Below are positions 1 through 9,085 of a stretch of 24,907 nt of DNA, one piece after another. The DNA is taken from positions 1 to 24,907 of IMG/VR virus record IMGVR_UViG_3300042868_002001. One strand, 5' to 3'. The notes below the pieces were generated by a model. The model saw only the letters and a program-made list of their open reading frames with translations, was not told the DNA's origin and searched no databases. How positions within the stretch are numbered: position 1 is the stretch's first letter; each line of letters starts with the position of its first letter. The DNA is from a virus. A program made the position numbers and the translations under genes.

Positions 1-198
1 AAAGCCGCAAGCCTTTCTGATAACGACTATTCGTTTATGGTGACTACACAGAATGGTGACAAATACTTTTTCAGGGCGCAAATCATGTCTTGGAAAGTAG
101 GCGTTGGCTCTGTTGATTCAATCACTACTGCAACTGCAACATTGGAAATCACAACCAATGCCGCAGGAGTTGGCATTGTTGAATCTCTTGCCGCTTAA
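1..198 (+). CDS. Major tail (tube) protein, C-terminal fragment
   Basis: An open frame runs from base 1 to a TAA at 196-198 and gives 65 residues. The upstream part lies outside the window. The segment alternates polar and hydrophobic residues and ends in a Thr/Ala-rich stretch (SITTATATLEI, then VGIVESLAA), as in the beta-rich C-termini of siphovirus tail tube proteins. Position is the main argument: it directly precedes a frameshifted chaperone pair and the tape measure gene, which is where the tube protein sits in most siphoviruses. No catalytic motif is visible. Family assignment from 65 residues is an inference. Confidence 0.6.
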   Translation, partial: KAASLSDNDYSFMVTTQNGDKYFFRAQIMSWKVGVGSVDSITTATATLEITTNAAGVGIVESLAA

Positions 199-310
199 AG
201 AATTGCCGTAAATGGCAACACGCGCACCTACTCGGGTCAGTTCGCATCCTTCGCGGGGTGCGGCTGACTTGAGCAAGGGCAATAACTCTCCCCGCGAAAG
301 GATTACTAAA
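199..310 (+). promoter_or_regulatory. Structured leader with competing hairpins before the chaperone gene
   Basis: This 112-base gap can fold in two exclusive ways. Hairpin A pairs GTCAG (236-240) with CTGAC (264-268) and CGCATCC (243-249) with GGGTGCG (256-262, one G-U pair). Hairpin B pairs TTCGCGGGG (250-258) with CCCCGCGAA (290-298), and its 3' arm reaches into the AAAGGA ribosome binding site of the next gene. A smaller hairpin, TTGCC (203-207) with GGCAA (214-218), follows the tail tube stop. No U-tract is present, so translational control is more likely than termination. The pairing is seen; the function is inferred. Confidence 0.45.
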
Positions 311-715
311 ATGTTTGATATCTCAGAATTGGCAGTCAAAGACACAGCCATCGTTGAATTAGAAACAGTTGAAGGCGATGCACTATTAGATGTGAATGGC
401 AATCAACTTTCCATTACTGTTTACGGTCCTGGAAGTAAGGCATTTCAAAAAGCACAAAGCATTCGCAATCGTGCTATTCTTGAGTACGTCAAGAAAGGTG
501 GCAAGAAGATGAAAGAAGGCGAACAGCGCGAGCTTGATGCTGAGTTTCTATCTGCTTGCACAGTTAGCTTCAATGGCTTTGGCTATAAAGATTTCACAGG
601 CGTTGAAATGTTTAAAGCGGCTTATCTTGATTCAGCCATCGGCTTCATTACTGAACAAGTAAATAAAGCTGTCGGTGATTGGGCAAATTTTACTCAGGCA
701 TCATCGAAGACCTAA
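311..715 (+). CDS. Tail assembly chaperone, upstream frame (lambda G-like)
   Basis: This 134-residue protein lies between the tail tube and tape measure genes. It is mostly charged and helical, with a lysine-rich stretch near residues 60-70, and has no membrane segment. The ATG at 311 is chosen because AAAGGA lies just upstream; an in-frame ATG at 212 has no ribosome binding site and would add an Arg/Ser-rich tail. Position and the overlapping -1 frame mark it as the lambda G-type chaperone, which coats the tape measure during tail assembly and is absent from the mature virion. Part of translation probably shifts at 685-691 to make a longer G-T fusion. Confidence 0.75.
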   Translation: MFDISELAVKDTAIVELETVEGDALLDVNGNQLSITVYGPGSKAFQKAQSIRNRAILEYVKKGGKKMKEGEQRELDAEFLSACTVSFNGFGYKDFTGVEMFKAAYLDSAIGFITEQVNKAVGDWANFTQASSKT

Positions 716-1167
716 CTCTGTATGCAAGACAACTGGCTTGGTTCAGATCAATCCCAGTTGTCAAGCAAGAGAAATCGGTTGCATCAGGCGATAAGCAAGC
801 TGAGTTAACACGCGCTGAGAAGATTCAAAAAAATGGCGGTAAGCCATTGATGCCTGATGTTGGTGATGCTGAATATGTGATAACCTATTGGCAGGATTTG
901 GGCATGGTAGAGATGGGCGCGATGGGTCCAGTACCATTGTCTGCAAGAGAAATAATATCGTGGCAACAATGCACAGGCGTTGAGCTTACAGCTTGGGAAT
1001 ATAGAGCGATCAAACAAATGTCACAGGCATATTTGATGCAATCTAAAGACAGCGAAAAGCCAGAGTGTGTTCCACCATTTGGTGATCCAGTAAGCGAGTT
1101 CGATAGAACTATCGTGAGCAATAAAGTCGGCAACGCTTTCAAGGCGTTCATTCAGGCAAAAAGGTAA
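679..1167 (+). CDS. Tail assembly chaperone, downstream frame (T domain; DUF1799-like)
   Basis: This frame is -1 relative to the preceding chaperone gene and is probably made as the C-terminal part of a G-T fusion of about 285 residues, spliced at base 691. The ATG at 679 has no convincing ribosome binding site, which favours frameshifting. The middle of the protein (SAREIISWQQCTGVELTAWE, then IKQMSQAYL) resembles the short helical T domains of siphoviruses annotated as DUF1799. The T part is known to contact the tail tube protein, and the G part the tape measure. The tape measure gene starts three bases after the stop. Confidence 0.7.
   Translation: MGKFYSGIIEDLTLYARQLAWFRSIPVVKQEKSVASGDKQAELTRAEKIQKNGGKPLMPDVGDAEYVITYWQDLGMVEMGAMGPVPLSAREIISWQQCTGVELTAWEYRAIKQMSQAYLMQSKDSEKPECVPPFGDPVSEFDRTIVSNKVGNAFKAFIQAKR
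685..691 (+). promoter_or_regulatory. Predicted -1 ribosomal frameshift site A AAT TTT
   Basis: In the upstream chaperone frame the codons read gcA AAT TTT, a textbook X XXY YYZ heptamer. Slippage back by one base joins the frame to the downstream one at TAC (691-693), eight codons before the zero-frame stop at 713-715. The overlap of the two open frames coincides with this site, as in lambda G/T and many other siphoviruses. Confidence 0.75.
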
Positions 1168-1170
1168 GTC

Positions 1171-4100
1171 ATGGCAACAACAGTCGGGCAACTAACAATC
1201 GAGATGGCGGCTAACATTGTTCGCCTCCAACAAGATTTAGATAAAGCCAAGAACTCTGTTTCCTCTGCAATGTCCTCAATTCAAAAGTCGGCAAGCATGG
1301 CGGCTTCTGCATTGGGTGCGATTGGAGTTGGCTTATCTGTTGCGGCTTTTACTGGATGGATTAAAAGCGCGATTGATGCCGCTGATGAAACCAATAAGAT
1401 GGCACAGAAGATTGGTGTCGCTGTCAAAGATGTAGCAGGGCTTCAGCTTGCCTTTAGACAGGCGGGTATCGATAGCGGTGCGCTACAAACAAGCATGAGT
1501 AAATTGTCTGTAGCTATTGCAAACGGAAATGATGCTTTTGTTGCGATGGGAATTAGCACTCGCAATACTGATGGCACACTCAAGTCAACGCGGCAAGTCT
1601 TAGGCGAAGTCGCTGATAAATTTAAATCATATGAAGATGGTGCAAGTAAGACAGCATTGGCTGTTCAGTTGTTTGGCAAAGCGGGTGCTGATTTAATTCC
1701 ATTGCTTAATGCAGGAGCAGACAGCTTAGATCAGTTTGATGAGATGGCTCGTAAGCTAGGTTTAACAATCACAGATGAGACAGCCGCAAGAGCAGAGAAG
1801 TTTAATGACACATTAGATTTGATGGGTCAAGGCTTCAAGGGTATTTCAATGCAAGTGATGGCTGAGTTGTTGCCAACTCTTGAAGGTCTTGCAGATCAAT
1901 TCTTTTCAAGCATGACAGAGGGTGATCGCTTGAAGCGCATTGCCGAAGGCTTGTCTATTGGACTCAAAGGTTTATACATCGCAGTTGTTCTTGTTTATGA
2001 AGCTGTCCAGACAATGGTTGATGGGCTATACACAGCAGGAAAACAAATCTATGCGGTAATGCAAGGTGATTTCAAAGGTGCGATGAAGCTAGGGTCAGAG
2101 TATGCTGATCGCCTGAAAACAAATTGGACTTCTGCATTAGAAGAAGTTGACAAAGCATGGAACGCAAACGGAAGCACAGCAGTTTCAACTATGACTGCTA
2201 TAGCAAAGGCGGCAAAGACAGAAGCTCCTTATGTGAGTGACGCTTCAAAGAAACAAGCTGAAGAATTAAACAAGCTAGCAGAAGCATATAAGAAACTTAT
2301 GCTTTCTGTTGATGAAAAGATTGCAACAAACAAAGCAGAAGTTGATGCTTCAGAAAAGTTAACTGAATCACAAAAGCTAGAAATCAAATACACAGCAGAG
2401 ATTGAAGCAGGAACTTTGAAGCTGACTAAGGCACAGCAAGAGAATTTATTTGCAAAGCTCAAAGTCTTGAGGGCTACCGAAGATGCAATTGCTCTAGGTA
2501 AATTAGAAAAAGAGATTCTTGATGAATCAGCAAAATCTAATCTTGCAGTTTATGACGCATTGATAAAAAAGAATAAAGCAATTGAGGATGAATTAGAAAA
2601 GCAAAAAGATTCTAATGCTGAAATGTTATTGGGTGCTGATGCGCTTGCTCAACTAGCGATTGCAAAATTACGAGATCAAGCAATATCAGCAGATCGTCTT
2701 GCAACGATCATGGAAGAAATCAATCCAGATGTTGCTAAAACTTATCGCGATCAAGCATCAGCATTACGCGCATTGGCAGATGCTAAAGACAAGGGTCTTG
2801 GAATTAAAGCCGCGAAGGATGCACAAGACGCATGGGACAAAGCGGCAAGCTCAATCACAGAAGGATTGACTGATGCCTTGATGCGTGGCTTTGAATCAGG
2901 AAAAGGATTCGTAGATAACATCTTGGACTTTATTAAAAACAAGTTCAAGACAACAGTCGCAGAATTTATCATTCGCCCGATCATGTCGCCAATCGGCAAT
3001 ATGTTTGCAACAATGATGCCGACAGCCGCAGGAGTTGCGAGTGGTGGCGGTGGAATGTTTGGCTCTATTCTTGGCGGTGCAAGCCAGATGGGTTCTTTGT
3101 TCGGAACTGGTGCAAGCGCGACAATGGGCGGTGCAGGGTTCATGGACATGATGGGTGCTTCATCAGCCATGATGGGCAATGGAAGCATGATGGGCGGTAT
3201 GGCTATGGGTGCGGGTGCAGTCATGCCTTATGTCCTAGCGGCGGCGGCTCTTGTCTCTCTTGTCAAATCACTTGATGACTCAGGCACTATGCACGCGGGT
3301 GGAACAGCTACCGCATCTGCAACTGGTGCAAAAGCAACTACAGGCTCAGAACTGAACTTCGTTGTTGAAACAAATAAGCAAATGCAATCAAGCATTGTGA
3401 CAATGGCGGGAAGCATCTCTAGCACATTGAACGGATTGCAACGCGCATTTGGAAAAGCAGAAGAAGTAGTTGTTGGTCTTGGCTTCGCAGATGACTCAAG
3501 CGCAGATGGTGCTTGGGGTGCATTGAAGATTCTTGCAAGTGGTAAGACTCTAGTTGATTGGGCAAGCGGTGTCGACAGATGGCCAGGATTTGAGTTCTCT
3601 GATGGAGAGGCGGGACTCGCAGAATTCACAGCAAAGATAGCCACAGATGTGAAGGGCATGATATCTACACTCGGCTTGCCTGAGTGGGCTTTAGCTATCA
3701 CAAACAATCTGCAAGAGGGCGCGACCTTAGAACAAGTGTTAGCAACCTTAGAGCAAGTGGCTCTCATCAAAGTTCAATTGACAGAAGCAGGAAATGCTTT
3801 GACATTGATGGGTGGTCCATTGGCAGGACTAGCGGCGGCAGGAGATTCCGCTGTCTTAGCAGTTGCAGAGTTGGTTGGCGGCATTGATCAGTTGGTCTTG
3901 AAAGCTCAAGGCTTTATGGCTAACTATTACACAGAGCAAGAGCAAGCGGGTGTTCTTGCATCAAGCCTCACGCAATCACTTGAGGAAGCGGGATTCAGTC
4001 AAGCGCAGATTGCGGCATTGATGACACGCGAGGACTTCAGGGCATTGCTCGAAAGTATTGATATCAGTACAGAGCAAGGTGCTGAACAGTTTGCCGCATT

Positions 4101-4869
4101 GCTTACTGTTCAACAGCAATTTGCAGATGTTCAAACTTATTTAGAATCCCAAGGTGTCACCTTACTTGAGCTTGCAGAAGCCGCACCTCAAGTAGCATTG
4201 TTAACTTTGATTAAAGATCAAGACGCAACAAACGCAAAAACATCTTTAGAAATTGCTAACATCACTTCTGATTCTTTGATATCAATGATTGAACAAGATA
4301 AGACAAATGCAAGTTCAGCATTAGAAGTAGCGACAGAATCTGCTGATTCATTGTTGAAGATTGATACAGGCGTTAAAACAATGATTGATTCTATCAACGC
4401 GCTTGATACAACGATGGAAAGCGGACTAGAAAACATATCTCTTGCCACAAGTTCAGCTATGACTTTGGCAACAGATGCAATAGCATCTGCAAACGCAAGC
4501 GCGATGGCGGCTATTGCGGCGGCTAATCAGATTGCCGCACAATCAAGTTCTATCGCTGTCACACAGAAGTTGGCTACTGGTGGTCAATACAATGGCGGCA
4601 TGGCTCTTGTCGGTGAGCGTGGTCCTGAGCTTATTGATTTGAACACTAGCGGTCGTGTTTATTCTGCAAGCCAAACAGCAAGCATGATTGGCGGAGATGT
4701 TGCGGGTGAGATCAGGGCTTTGCGCGATGAGGTAACTTTGCTAAGATATGAGGCAAGATCAACAGCAGTCAGTTCAGCAAAGATTGCAAGATTGCAAGAT
4801 AACTGGGATGTCCGTGGTCTTACTGTCAGAACAGATGTTGATCAACCTTTGGACACAGTAGCAGTATGA
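1171..4869 (+). CDS. Tape measure protein
   Basis: At 1232 residues this is the largest protein in the window. It should set tail length and be threaded through the tail tube. It has hydrophobic segments near residues 44-60, 267-285 and 683-700, a long Lys/Glu/Ala-rich coiled-coil region around 350-500, and a Gly/Met-rich low-complexity stretch around 620-680. The C-terminal motif VGERGPELI, near residue 1147, is typical of tape measure C-termini. From the usual figure of about 0.15 nm per residue, the tail would be near 180 nm, which fits a long-tailed siphovirus. No lysozyme or peptidase domain is recognisable. The stop overlaps the next start (ATGA). Confidence 0.9.
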   Translation: MATTVGQLTIEMAANIVRLQQDLDKAKNSVSSAMSSIQKSASMAASALGAIGVGLSVAAFTGWIKSAIDAADETNKMAQKIGVAVKDVAGLQLAFRQAGIDSGALQTSMSKLSVAIANGNDAFVAMGISTRNTDGTLKSTRQVLGEVADKFKSYEDGASKTALAVQLFGKAGADLIPLLNAGADSLDQFDEMARKLGLTITDETAARAEKFNDTLDLMGQGFKGISMQVMAELLPTLEGLADQFFSSMTEGDRLKRIAEGLSIGLKGLYIAVVLVYEAVQTMVDGLYTAGKQIYAVMQGDFKGAMKLGSEYADRLKTNWTSALEEVDKAWNANGSTAVSTMTAIAKAAKTEAPYVSDASKKQAEELNKLAEAYKKLMLSVDEKIATNKAEVDASEKLTESQKLEIKYTAEIEAGTLKLTKAQQENLFAKLKVLRATEDAIALGKLEKEILDESAKSNLAVYDALIKKNKAIEDELEKQKDSNAEMLLGADALAQLAIAKLRDQAISADRLATIMEEINPDVAKTYRDQASALRALADAKDKGLGIKAAKDAQDAWDKAASSITEGLTDALMRGFESGKGFVDNILDFIKNKFKTTVAEFIIRPIMSPIGNMFATMMPTAAGVASGGGGMFGSILGGASQMGSLFGTGASATMGGAGFMDMMGASSAMMGNGSMMGGMAMGAGAVMPYVLAAAALVSLVKSLDDSGTMHAGGTATASATGAKATTGSELNFVVETNKQMQSSIVTMAGSISSTLNGLQRAFGKAEEVVVGLGFADDSSADGAWGALKILASGKTLVDWASGVDRWPGFEFSDGEAGLAEFTAKIATDVKGMISTLGLPEWALAITNNLQEGATLEQVLATLEQVALIKVQLTEAGNALTLMGGPLAGLAAAGDSAVLAVAELVGGIDQLVLKAQGFMANYYTEQEQAGVLASSLTQSLEEAGFSQAQIAALMTREDFRALLESIDISTEQGAEQFAALLTVQQQFADVQTYLESQGVTLLELAEAAPQVALLTLIKDQDATNAKTSLEIANITSDSLISMIEQDKTNASSALEVATESADSLLKIDTGVKTMIDSINALDTTMESGLENISLATSSAMTLATDAIASANASAMAAIAAANQIAAQSSSIAVTQKLATGGQYNGGMALVGERGPELIDLNTSGRVYSASQTASMIGGDVAGEIRALRDEVTLLRYEARSTAVSSAKIARLQDNWDVRGLTVRTDVDQPLDTVAV

Positions 4870-5762
4870 AAGTCATAAAGCCAGTTACAGTAACTCCTGA
4901 AATGATACTGTCCAGTAATGCGACAGAGGCATATGCTCTTTGGAGTGCAGGAACAACTTATGCAAAGAACGCAAAAGTAGATCATGGTATCCACTATTTC
5001 AACAGCTTAGTGAATGCGAATACTGGCAATGACCCTGATACAAGTCCAACTTTTTGGGAGAACATTGGTCCTGATAACAAACACGCTATGTTTGATGGAC
5101 AGATCAGTACAGAGACAACCAAAGCAACATCGCCATTGATTGTTACGATAGGCGCGGGAATTGTAAATAGTGTCGCTCTGCTTGGTCTTACTGGAAAGTC
5201 GGTTTCTATTGTGATGAGAGATGGTGGTGCAAGTCCTCCAGTTTATTCAAGAACAATTAACTTAGAAGGCTCAATCATCAATGATTGGTATATGTACTTC
5301 TTTGAACCATTCGAGCAATTGTCTGAAGTTGTGCTTACTGACTTGCCTCCATATTCAGGCGGTCAAATTACAATGACTCTTTCATCTGGTAGTGCAGTAG
5401 CGATTGGTGAATTTCTTGTTGGTACTGTTTACGCTTTGGGTGAAAAGGCTTTAGAGCATGGTGCAACAATTGGCATCATTGATTACAGCCGTAAAGATAC
5501 AGACCCCGATACTGGATTGACAACATTTGTTGAGCGAGCTTATAGTAAGCGAATGAGTGGTCAGTTCTTGATTGAGAATGGAAGCATAAGTGGAGTGCAA
5601 AAAATTCTCTCATCTATTCGCGCAGTACCAAGTGTGTTCATTGGTTCAGAAGATACTGATTACGCATCATTGATTGTTTATGGCTTCTATAGAGACTTCA
5701 GTATTGACATTGCATATCCAACGCATAGCTTCTGTCGAGTTGAAGTTGAAGGTTTGATTTAA
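4866..5762 (+). CDS. Distal tail / baseplate-like protein with N-terminal CBM5/12-like segment
   Basis: This 298-residue protein starts in a 4-base overlap with the tape measure stop, so the two are probably translationally coupled. Residues 20-66 (W26, SAGTTY, then DPDTSPTFWENIG) look like a small carbohydrate-binding module of the CBM5/12 type. The rest is beta-rich, with a Gly/Ser-rich stretch near 155-175, and ends in aromatic strands. A protein encoded directly after the tape measure is usually a distal tail or hub component at the tail tip. I recognise no named family for the C-terminal 230 residues, so the role rests on position. The same CBM-like pattern recurs in the next gene. Confidence 0.6.
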   Translation: MKVIKPVTVTPEMILSSNATEAYALWSAGTTYAKNAKVDHGIHYFNSLVNANTGNDPDTSPTFWENIGPDNKHAMFDGQISTETTKATSPLIVTIGAGIVNSVALLGLTGKSVSIVMRDGGASPPVYSRTINLEGSIINDWYMYFFEPFEQLSEVVLTDLPPYSGGQITMTLSSGSAVAIGEFLVGTVYALGEKALEHGATIGIIDYSRKDTDPDTGLTTFVERAYSKRMSGQFLIENGSISGVQKILSSIRAVPSVFIGSEDTDYASLIVYGFYRDFSIDIAYPTHSFCRVEVEGLI

Positions 5763-5777
5763 TAAAGGAAATTTGAA

Positions 5778-7892
5778 ATGCCTATTTCTCCTCTGCCAAC
5801 GCCTCCGAGTAGGGAAGACCCCGCAAATTTTGCGGCTCGCGGTGATGCCTTCTTGGGTGCTTTACCAACCTTCCAATCTCAAGCAAATGCTCTTGCTGTT
5901 GAAATGGATGCTGATGCTGTTAGTTCTGCGGCTAGTGCGGCTACTGCATCTGCGGCGGCTACATCTGCTGTTGCTTCTGCTAATGCTACGCAATGGGTAA
6001 GTGGAACAACATATACAGCAGGGGCAGTAGTCTGGTCGCCAATCAATTACTTAACTTTCCGCAGAAAGACTACTGGTGGTGGAACTACTGACCCAAGTCT
6101 TGACTCAACTAATTGGGCGCAAGTTGCAGGTACTGGTGATGTAACTCAAACTGGCACTCAGACTCTTACAAACAAAACATTAACTGCGCCAACATTAACT
6201 GCCCCTATATTGGGAACTCCTGCAAGTGGTCTTTTGAGTAATGCAACTGGATTGCCATTGACTACTGGTGTCACAGGAACATTGCCAATCGCTAATGGTG
6301 GTACTAACTCAACTGCTACACCAACAGCAGGAACAGTCCCTTATGGAACTGGAACTGCGCTTGCTTATACAGGAGTTGGAACAGCGGGTCAGCTACTAAC
6401 AAGTCAAGGTTCTGGTGTTCCAACTTGGACTAGCGTGGCATCAGCAGGAACTATTACTAGAACTGCATCAGGAACTATTCCTTCAGGTGCTCCTGTTATT
6501 TTGAATTCTAGCGGTCAAGCAAAAGTAATTACTAACACCGCTTTTACGGGATATAACGGTCCAACTGGTACAAATTTTGGTACTGAAGTAAGCGTATCTC
6601 CTTATTATCCACATCAAGGTGGTAATGTTTTAAGATGTGTTTATAACCCAATAGATCAAAGACAAGCTGTTGTTTGGCTTGACTCAAGTAACGGCTATCT
6701 TCTTTATAACTCTGCTACATGGACTGCTACTAAGACATCAAGTTCATTTTCACTGAGCACTAGACAAACCATAAATTCATCTGTCATCACTAGGAGTGAA
6801 CCATTAGGAATTTCAAATGTTATATATGATACAAGCACAAACTATTATTATTTGATTGCTAGAAAAAATGATACTGGTAATTTGAATCTTTTCAAATTCA
6901 CTCATGCAGATGTTGATGCAACTTTTGATGCTCTAGAAACAGCAGGGTCAAATAACTTTACTTCATATGAGTTAGCAGGAACTAAAACTGGAAAACTTGC
7001 TATTACTTATATTGATAGTAGTGCTAATTGGTGGGTGCGAGTTGGAACAGTATCTGGTGGAACATCTACATGGGGAACTGCATTGCAAATTGGTTCATCA
7101 ATGATGGACAGAACTGTGCAAAGATGCGGTATTGCTATCTCGCCTGATGGAAATTCTATTGTTTGCGTTGGTTCGTTTTCAAGCAGAACAAAATCAGCTT
7201 ACATAACAGTTTCAGGAACTACTTGTACTTTGCAAAATACAGCAACTGTGCATGATGCATTTGGAACATCGTCTACTGGCAGAAGAAGTGTTGAATATAT
7301 TCATAGTGCAAATACATGGCTTATTGTTTCAGTAATTGGCTCAGGTGGAATGTATGTAACTGCAATGCAATGGAATGGTTCTGCTCAAACTTTTGGAGAT
7401 TCTCAATATACAGCTGGAGCAGGAAGCGTTGCACTATCTCAGACCAATTTTGTTATTAGCTATCCTGCTGTAACAGGTGGTTTCATATGTATAGCTAATG
7501 GTGATGGGTTCTATTATGGAACTGTTTCTGGAACTACCATAACAAATTTGTTGAGTGGTGGGTATCTAAGCTCATATACACATTCTGCTTACAACTCTGA
7601 TTCTGGAATGCAGTTTTCTTCATATGCTACAGGTGGCACAAATTTGCCTATGCAACAATGGTTTAGATATACAAGTGATCTCAACAATAATTTTATTGGG
7701 TTCTCAGAGGGTTCTTATACAAATGGTCAAACTGCCAACATTACTGTAGTTGGTGGAACTAATACGGCAGTTACTTCTTTGCAAAGTGGTTCTCGTTATT
7801 ACATTCAAATGACTGGTTCTCTAGGATTTGGAGTTACAAATAACATTGCAGGACAAGCATTGTCATCAACTAGCATTTTAGTTAAAGGTTAA
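5778..7892 (+). CDS. Tail fibre / receptor-binding protein
   Basis: This 704-residue protein has a clear AAAGGA site before the ATG at 5778. Residues 1-45 probably anchor it to the tail, and residues 46-70 are an Ala/Ser-rich helix. Residues 73-117 (W73, SGTTY, DPS, W113) match a CBM5/12-like module. Residues 125-220 are a Thr/Gly/Pro-rich shaft with short repeats such as [18 protein letters not shown] and PIANGGTNS, common in fibres of aquatic phages. Residues 230-704 are long, beta-rich and full of Ser, Thr, Gly and aromatics, suggesting a propeller-like receptor-binding head. No hydrolase or intramolecular chaperone motif is visible. Host recognition is the expected role. Confidence 0.8.
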   Translation: MPISPLPTPPSREDPANFAARGDAFLGALPTFQSQANALAVEMDADAVSSAASAATASAAATSAVASANATQWVSGTTYTAGAVVWSPINYLTFRRKTTGGGTTDPSLDSTNWAQVAGTGDVTQTGTQTLTNKTLTAPTLTAPILGTPASGLLSNATGLPLTTGVTGTLPIANGGTNSTATPTAGTVPYGTGTALAYTGVGTAGQLLTSQGSGVPTWTSVASAGTITRTASGTIPSGAPVILNSSGQAKVITNTAFTGYNGPTGTNFGTEVSVSPYYPHQGGNVLRCVYNPIDQRQAVVWLDSSNGYLLYNSATWTATKTSSSFSLSTRQTINSSVITRSEPLGISNVIYDTSTNYYYLIARKNDTGNLNLFKFTHADVDATFDALETAGSNNFTSYELAGTKTGKLAITYIDSSANWWVRVGTVSGGTSTWGTALQIGSSMMDRTVQRCGIAISPDGNSIVCVGSFSSRTKSAYITVSGTTCTLQNTATVHDAFGTSSTGRRSVEYIHSANTWLIVSVIGSGGMYVTAMQWNGSAQTFGDSQYTAGAGSVALSQTNFVISYPAVTGGFICIANGDGFYYGTVSGTTITNLLSGGYLSSYTHSAYNSDSGMQFSSYATGGTNLPMQQWFRYTSDLNNNFIGFSEGSYTNGQTANITVVGGTNTAVTSLQSGSRYYIQMTGSLGFGVTNNIAGQALSSTSILVKG

Positions 7893-7894
7893 AT

Positions 7895-8158
7895 ATGAAA
7901 ACATTAGCTTATAAAGATGGTAAAGATTCAATCTTTTTATTTGAAGATGATGTTATTGTGAAGCTCTATAACGATATGACGATTGTGGATTTTGGTAACA
8001 ATAATAATCTTTATATACAGGAATGCAAAGATAGCAATTCAGTTGTACATGAAAATGTGACTCCTCCACAAGATTGGATTCCACATAAATATTTTTATGA
8101 TTCAAGCTCAAGTCCGAAATGGTTACTCAATCCTGATTGGATTGGCTCGCCTGAATAA
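7895..8158 (+). CDS. Small protein after the tail fibre, possible fibre-associated factor
   Basis: This 87-residue acidic protein begins three bases after the fibre stop. It has alternating hydrophobic residues in the first half and a Pro/Trp-rich tail (TPPQDWIPHKYFYD, then WLLNPDWIG). I do not recognise a family. Short genes directly after a fibre gene often encode fibre assembly factors or add-on tip proteins, and that is the most likely reading here, from position only. There is no signal peptide or membrane segment. Confidence 0.55.
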   Translation: MKTLAYKDGKDSIFLFEDDVIVKLYNDMTIVDFGNNNNLYIQECKDSNSVVHENVTPPQDWIPHKYFYDSSSSPKWLLNPDWIGSPE

Positions 8159-8173
8159 TGATTGGTAAGCACC

Positions 8174-8383
8174 ATGCAAGAAGTAGAGATTGATCCTGTG
8201 AAATATGGCGTTCTTTGGGAGCGCGTACAGAACATGGATAAGAAGATGGACAAGATGGAAGCTCAGATTGCAGAGCTTCTTGAGCTTGCCAACAAATCAA
8301 AGGGCGGCTTCTGGATGGGGATGACCATCGCATCAGGAGTTGGCGGTTTTGTAAGTTGGCTTGTTAGTCACTTGAAGACATGA
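8174..8383 (+). CDS. Small coiled-coil protein with a C-terminal membrane segment
   Basis: The ATG at 8174 gives 69 residues; a TTG at 8162 could add four. Residues 10-40 form a heptad-like charged helix (RVQNMDKKMDKMEAQIAELL), followed by one hydrophobic segment (WMGMTIASGVGGFVSWLV). This coil-plus-anchor layout is common among small phage proteins encoded near lysis genes, and resembles XhlA-like holin accessory proteins. Its stop overlaps the next start by four bases. A lysis accessory role is possible but unproven. Confidence 0.6.
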   Translation: MQEVEIDPVKYGVLWERVQNMDKKMDKMEAQIAELLELANKSKGGFWMGMTIASGVGGFVSWLVSHLKT

Positions 8384-8472
8384 AAGATTGGGCTGTCGCG
8401 TTCACTGCGGCAGTCCTTTTAGTCATCACGATTCTTTGGTGCGTCTTAATTTTTATTTGGTACTGGTCATGA
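8380..8472 (+). CDS. 30-residue membrane protein
   Basis: An ATGA overlap with the preceding stop starts a 30-residue frame that is almost all one transmembrane helix (AVLLVITILWCVLIFIWYW) with a short charged N-terminus (MKDW). The next gene starts again by overlap, at 8469. The chain of overlaps is the main support that this tiny frame is translated. Function is unknown; a holin-like or membrane-regulatory role is conceivable. Confidence 0.5.
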   Translation: MKDWAVAFTAAVLLVITILWCVLIFIWYWS

Positions 8473-8594
8473 CTTTTGTCATGATCTTTTTTTTTGCTTC
8501 AGTAGAATATCGGTGTGTTCGATGGGCATGGACAGGAGATGTCTATAACCGAAAAGTAGTGTGCCTTGAATGGCAAAAGGTTGAGAGAAAATGA
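8469..8594 (+). CDS. 41-residue small phage protein
   Basis: The ATG at 8469 overlaps the preceding stop (ATGA), and the frame stops at 8592-8594, where it overlaps the next start. The first 12 residues are hydrophobic (TFVMIFFFASV). The tail (GDVYNRKVVCLEWQKVERK) resembles a short motif I associate with tiny proteins in the lysis region of betaproteobacterial phages. Function is unknown. Confidence 0.5.
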   Translation: MTFVMIFFFASVEYRCVRWAWTGDVYNRKVVCLEWQKVERK

Positions 8595-9085
8595 TTGATC
8601 CGATGACAGCCCTTGCGGGAATACAGTCGGCTATCTCGATGGTCAAGAAGGCATCGAAGGTAGCCAATGATCTAGGCTCACTCGCGCCAATGATAGGCAA
8701 GATGTTCGATGCTAAGAGCACAGCTACTAAGGCATTGATTGAAGCGAAGAAGGGCAAAGGCTCAAATATGGGGACTGCTCTCCAGATTGAGATGGCTCTT
8801 GAACAAGCTCGCGCATTTGAAGAAGAATTAAAAATGCTCTTTATGACCACAGGCAAGATTGATGTGTGGAATAAAATTAAAGCTCGTCAAGAACAGATGG
8901 ATGTTGATGATGCAAGGGAGCTTCGTTCATTAGAGCGAGCAGAGAAGAAAGCAAAAGAAAAAGAAGCCGAGATGAATGAGTTGGCAATTATCATTGGAGG
9001 CGTTGCATTTGTTCTGTTATTGGTAGCTATCGGCATCAATGAGTTGATGGACTTTTGTCAGCAAACAAGAAGGTGCGGCAGATGA
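8591..9085 (+). CDS. Conserved aquatic-phage protein with C-terminal membrane segment
   Basis: This 164-residue protein starts in an ATGA overlap. Residues 1-55 are helical and mildly hydrophobic, residues 60-128 are strongly charged and probably coiled (RELRSLERAEKKAKEKEAEM), and residues 130-150 form one transmembrane helix (LAIIIGGVAFVLLLVAIGI). The N-terminal pattern (MIDPMTALAGIQSAISMVKK, then MFDAKSTATKAL) recalls a widespread protein of unknown function in aquatic phages. It may be a minor structural or membrane-associated protein. It belongs to the overlap-linked chain from 8174 to 10691. Confidence 0.65.
   Translation: MIDPMTALAGIQSAISMVKKASKVANDLGSLAPMIGKMFDAKSTATKALIEAKKGKGSNMGTALQIEMALEQARAFEEELKMLFMTTGKIDVWNKIKARQEQMDVDDARELRSLERAEKKAKEKEAEMNELAIIIGGVAFVLLLVAIGINELMDFCQQTRRCGR

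Noticed and set aside
212-310. N-terminal extension of the chaperone gene from an ATG at 212
   Set aside because: There is no ribosome binding site, the extension is Arg/Ser-rich, and the stretch is better explained as a structured leader.
2751-3224. 157-residue minus-strand open frame inside the tape measure gene
   Set aside because: It is antisense to a Gly/Ala/Met-rich coding region, is Pro/Ala/Ile-rich as expected for a shadow, and has no ribosome binding site or neighbours on that strand.
3228-3770. 180-residue minus-strand open frame inside the tape measure gene
   Set aside because: It is a shadow of the tape measure coding sequence, with skewed Ser/Ala/Pro content and no support from context.
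5773-6000. 75-residue Leu-rich plus-strand frame overlapping the tail fibre start
   Set aside because: It is an out-of-frame reading of the Ala-rich fibre helix; the fibre frame has the ribosome binding site and 704 residues.
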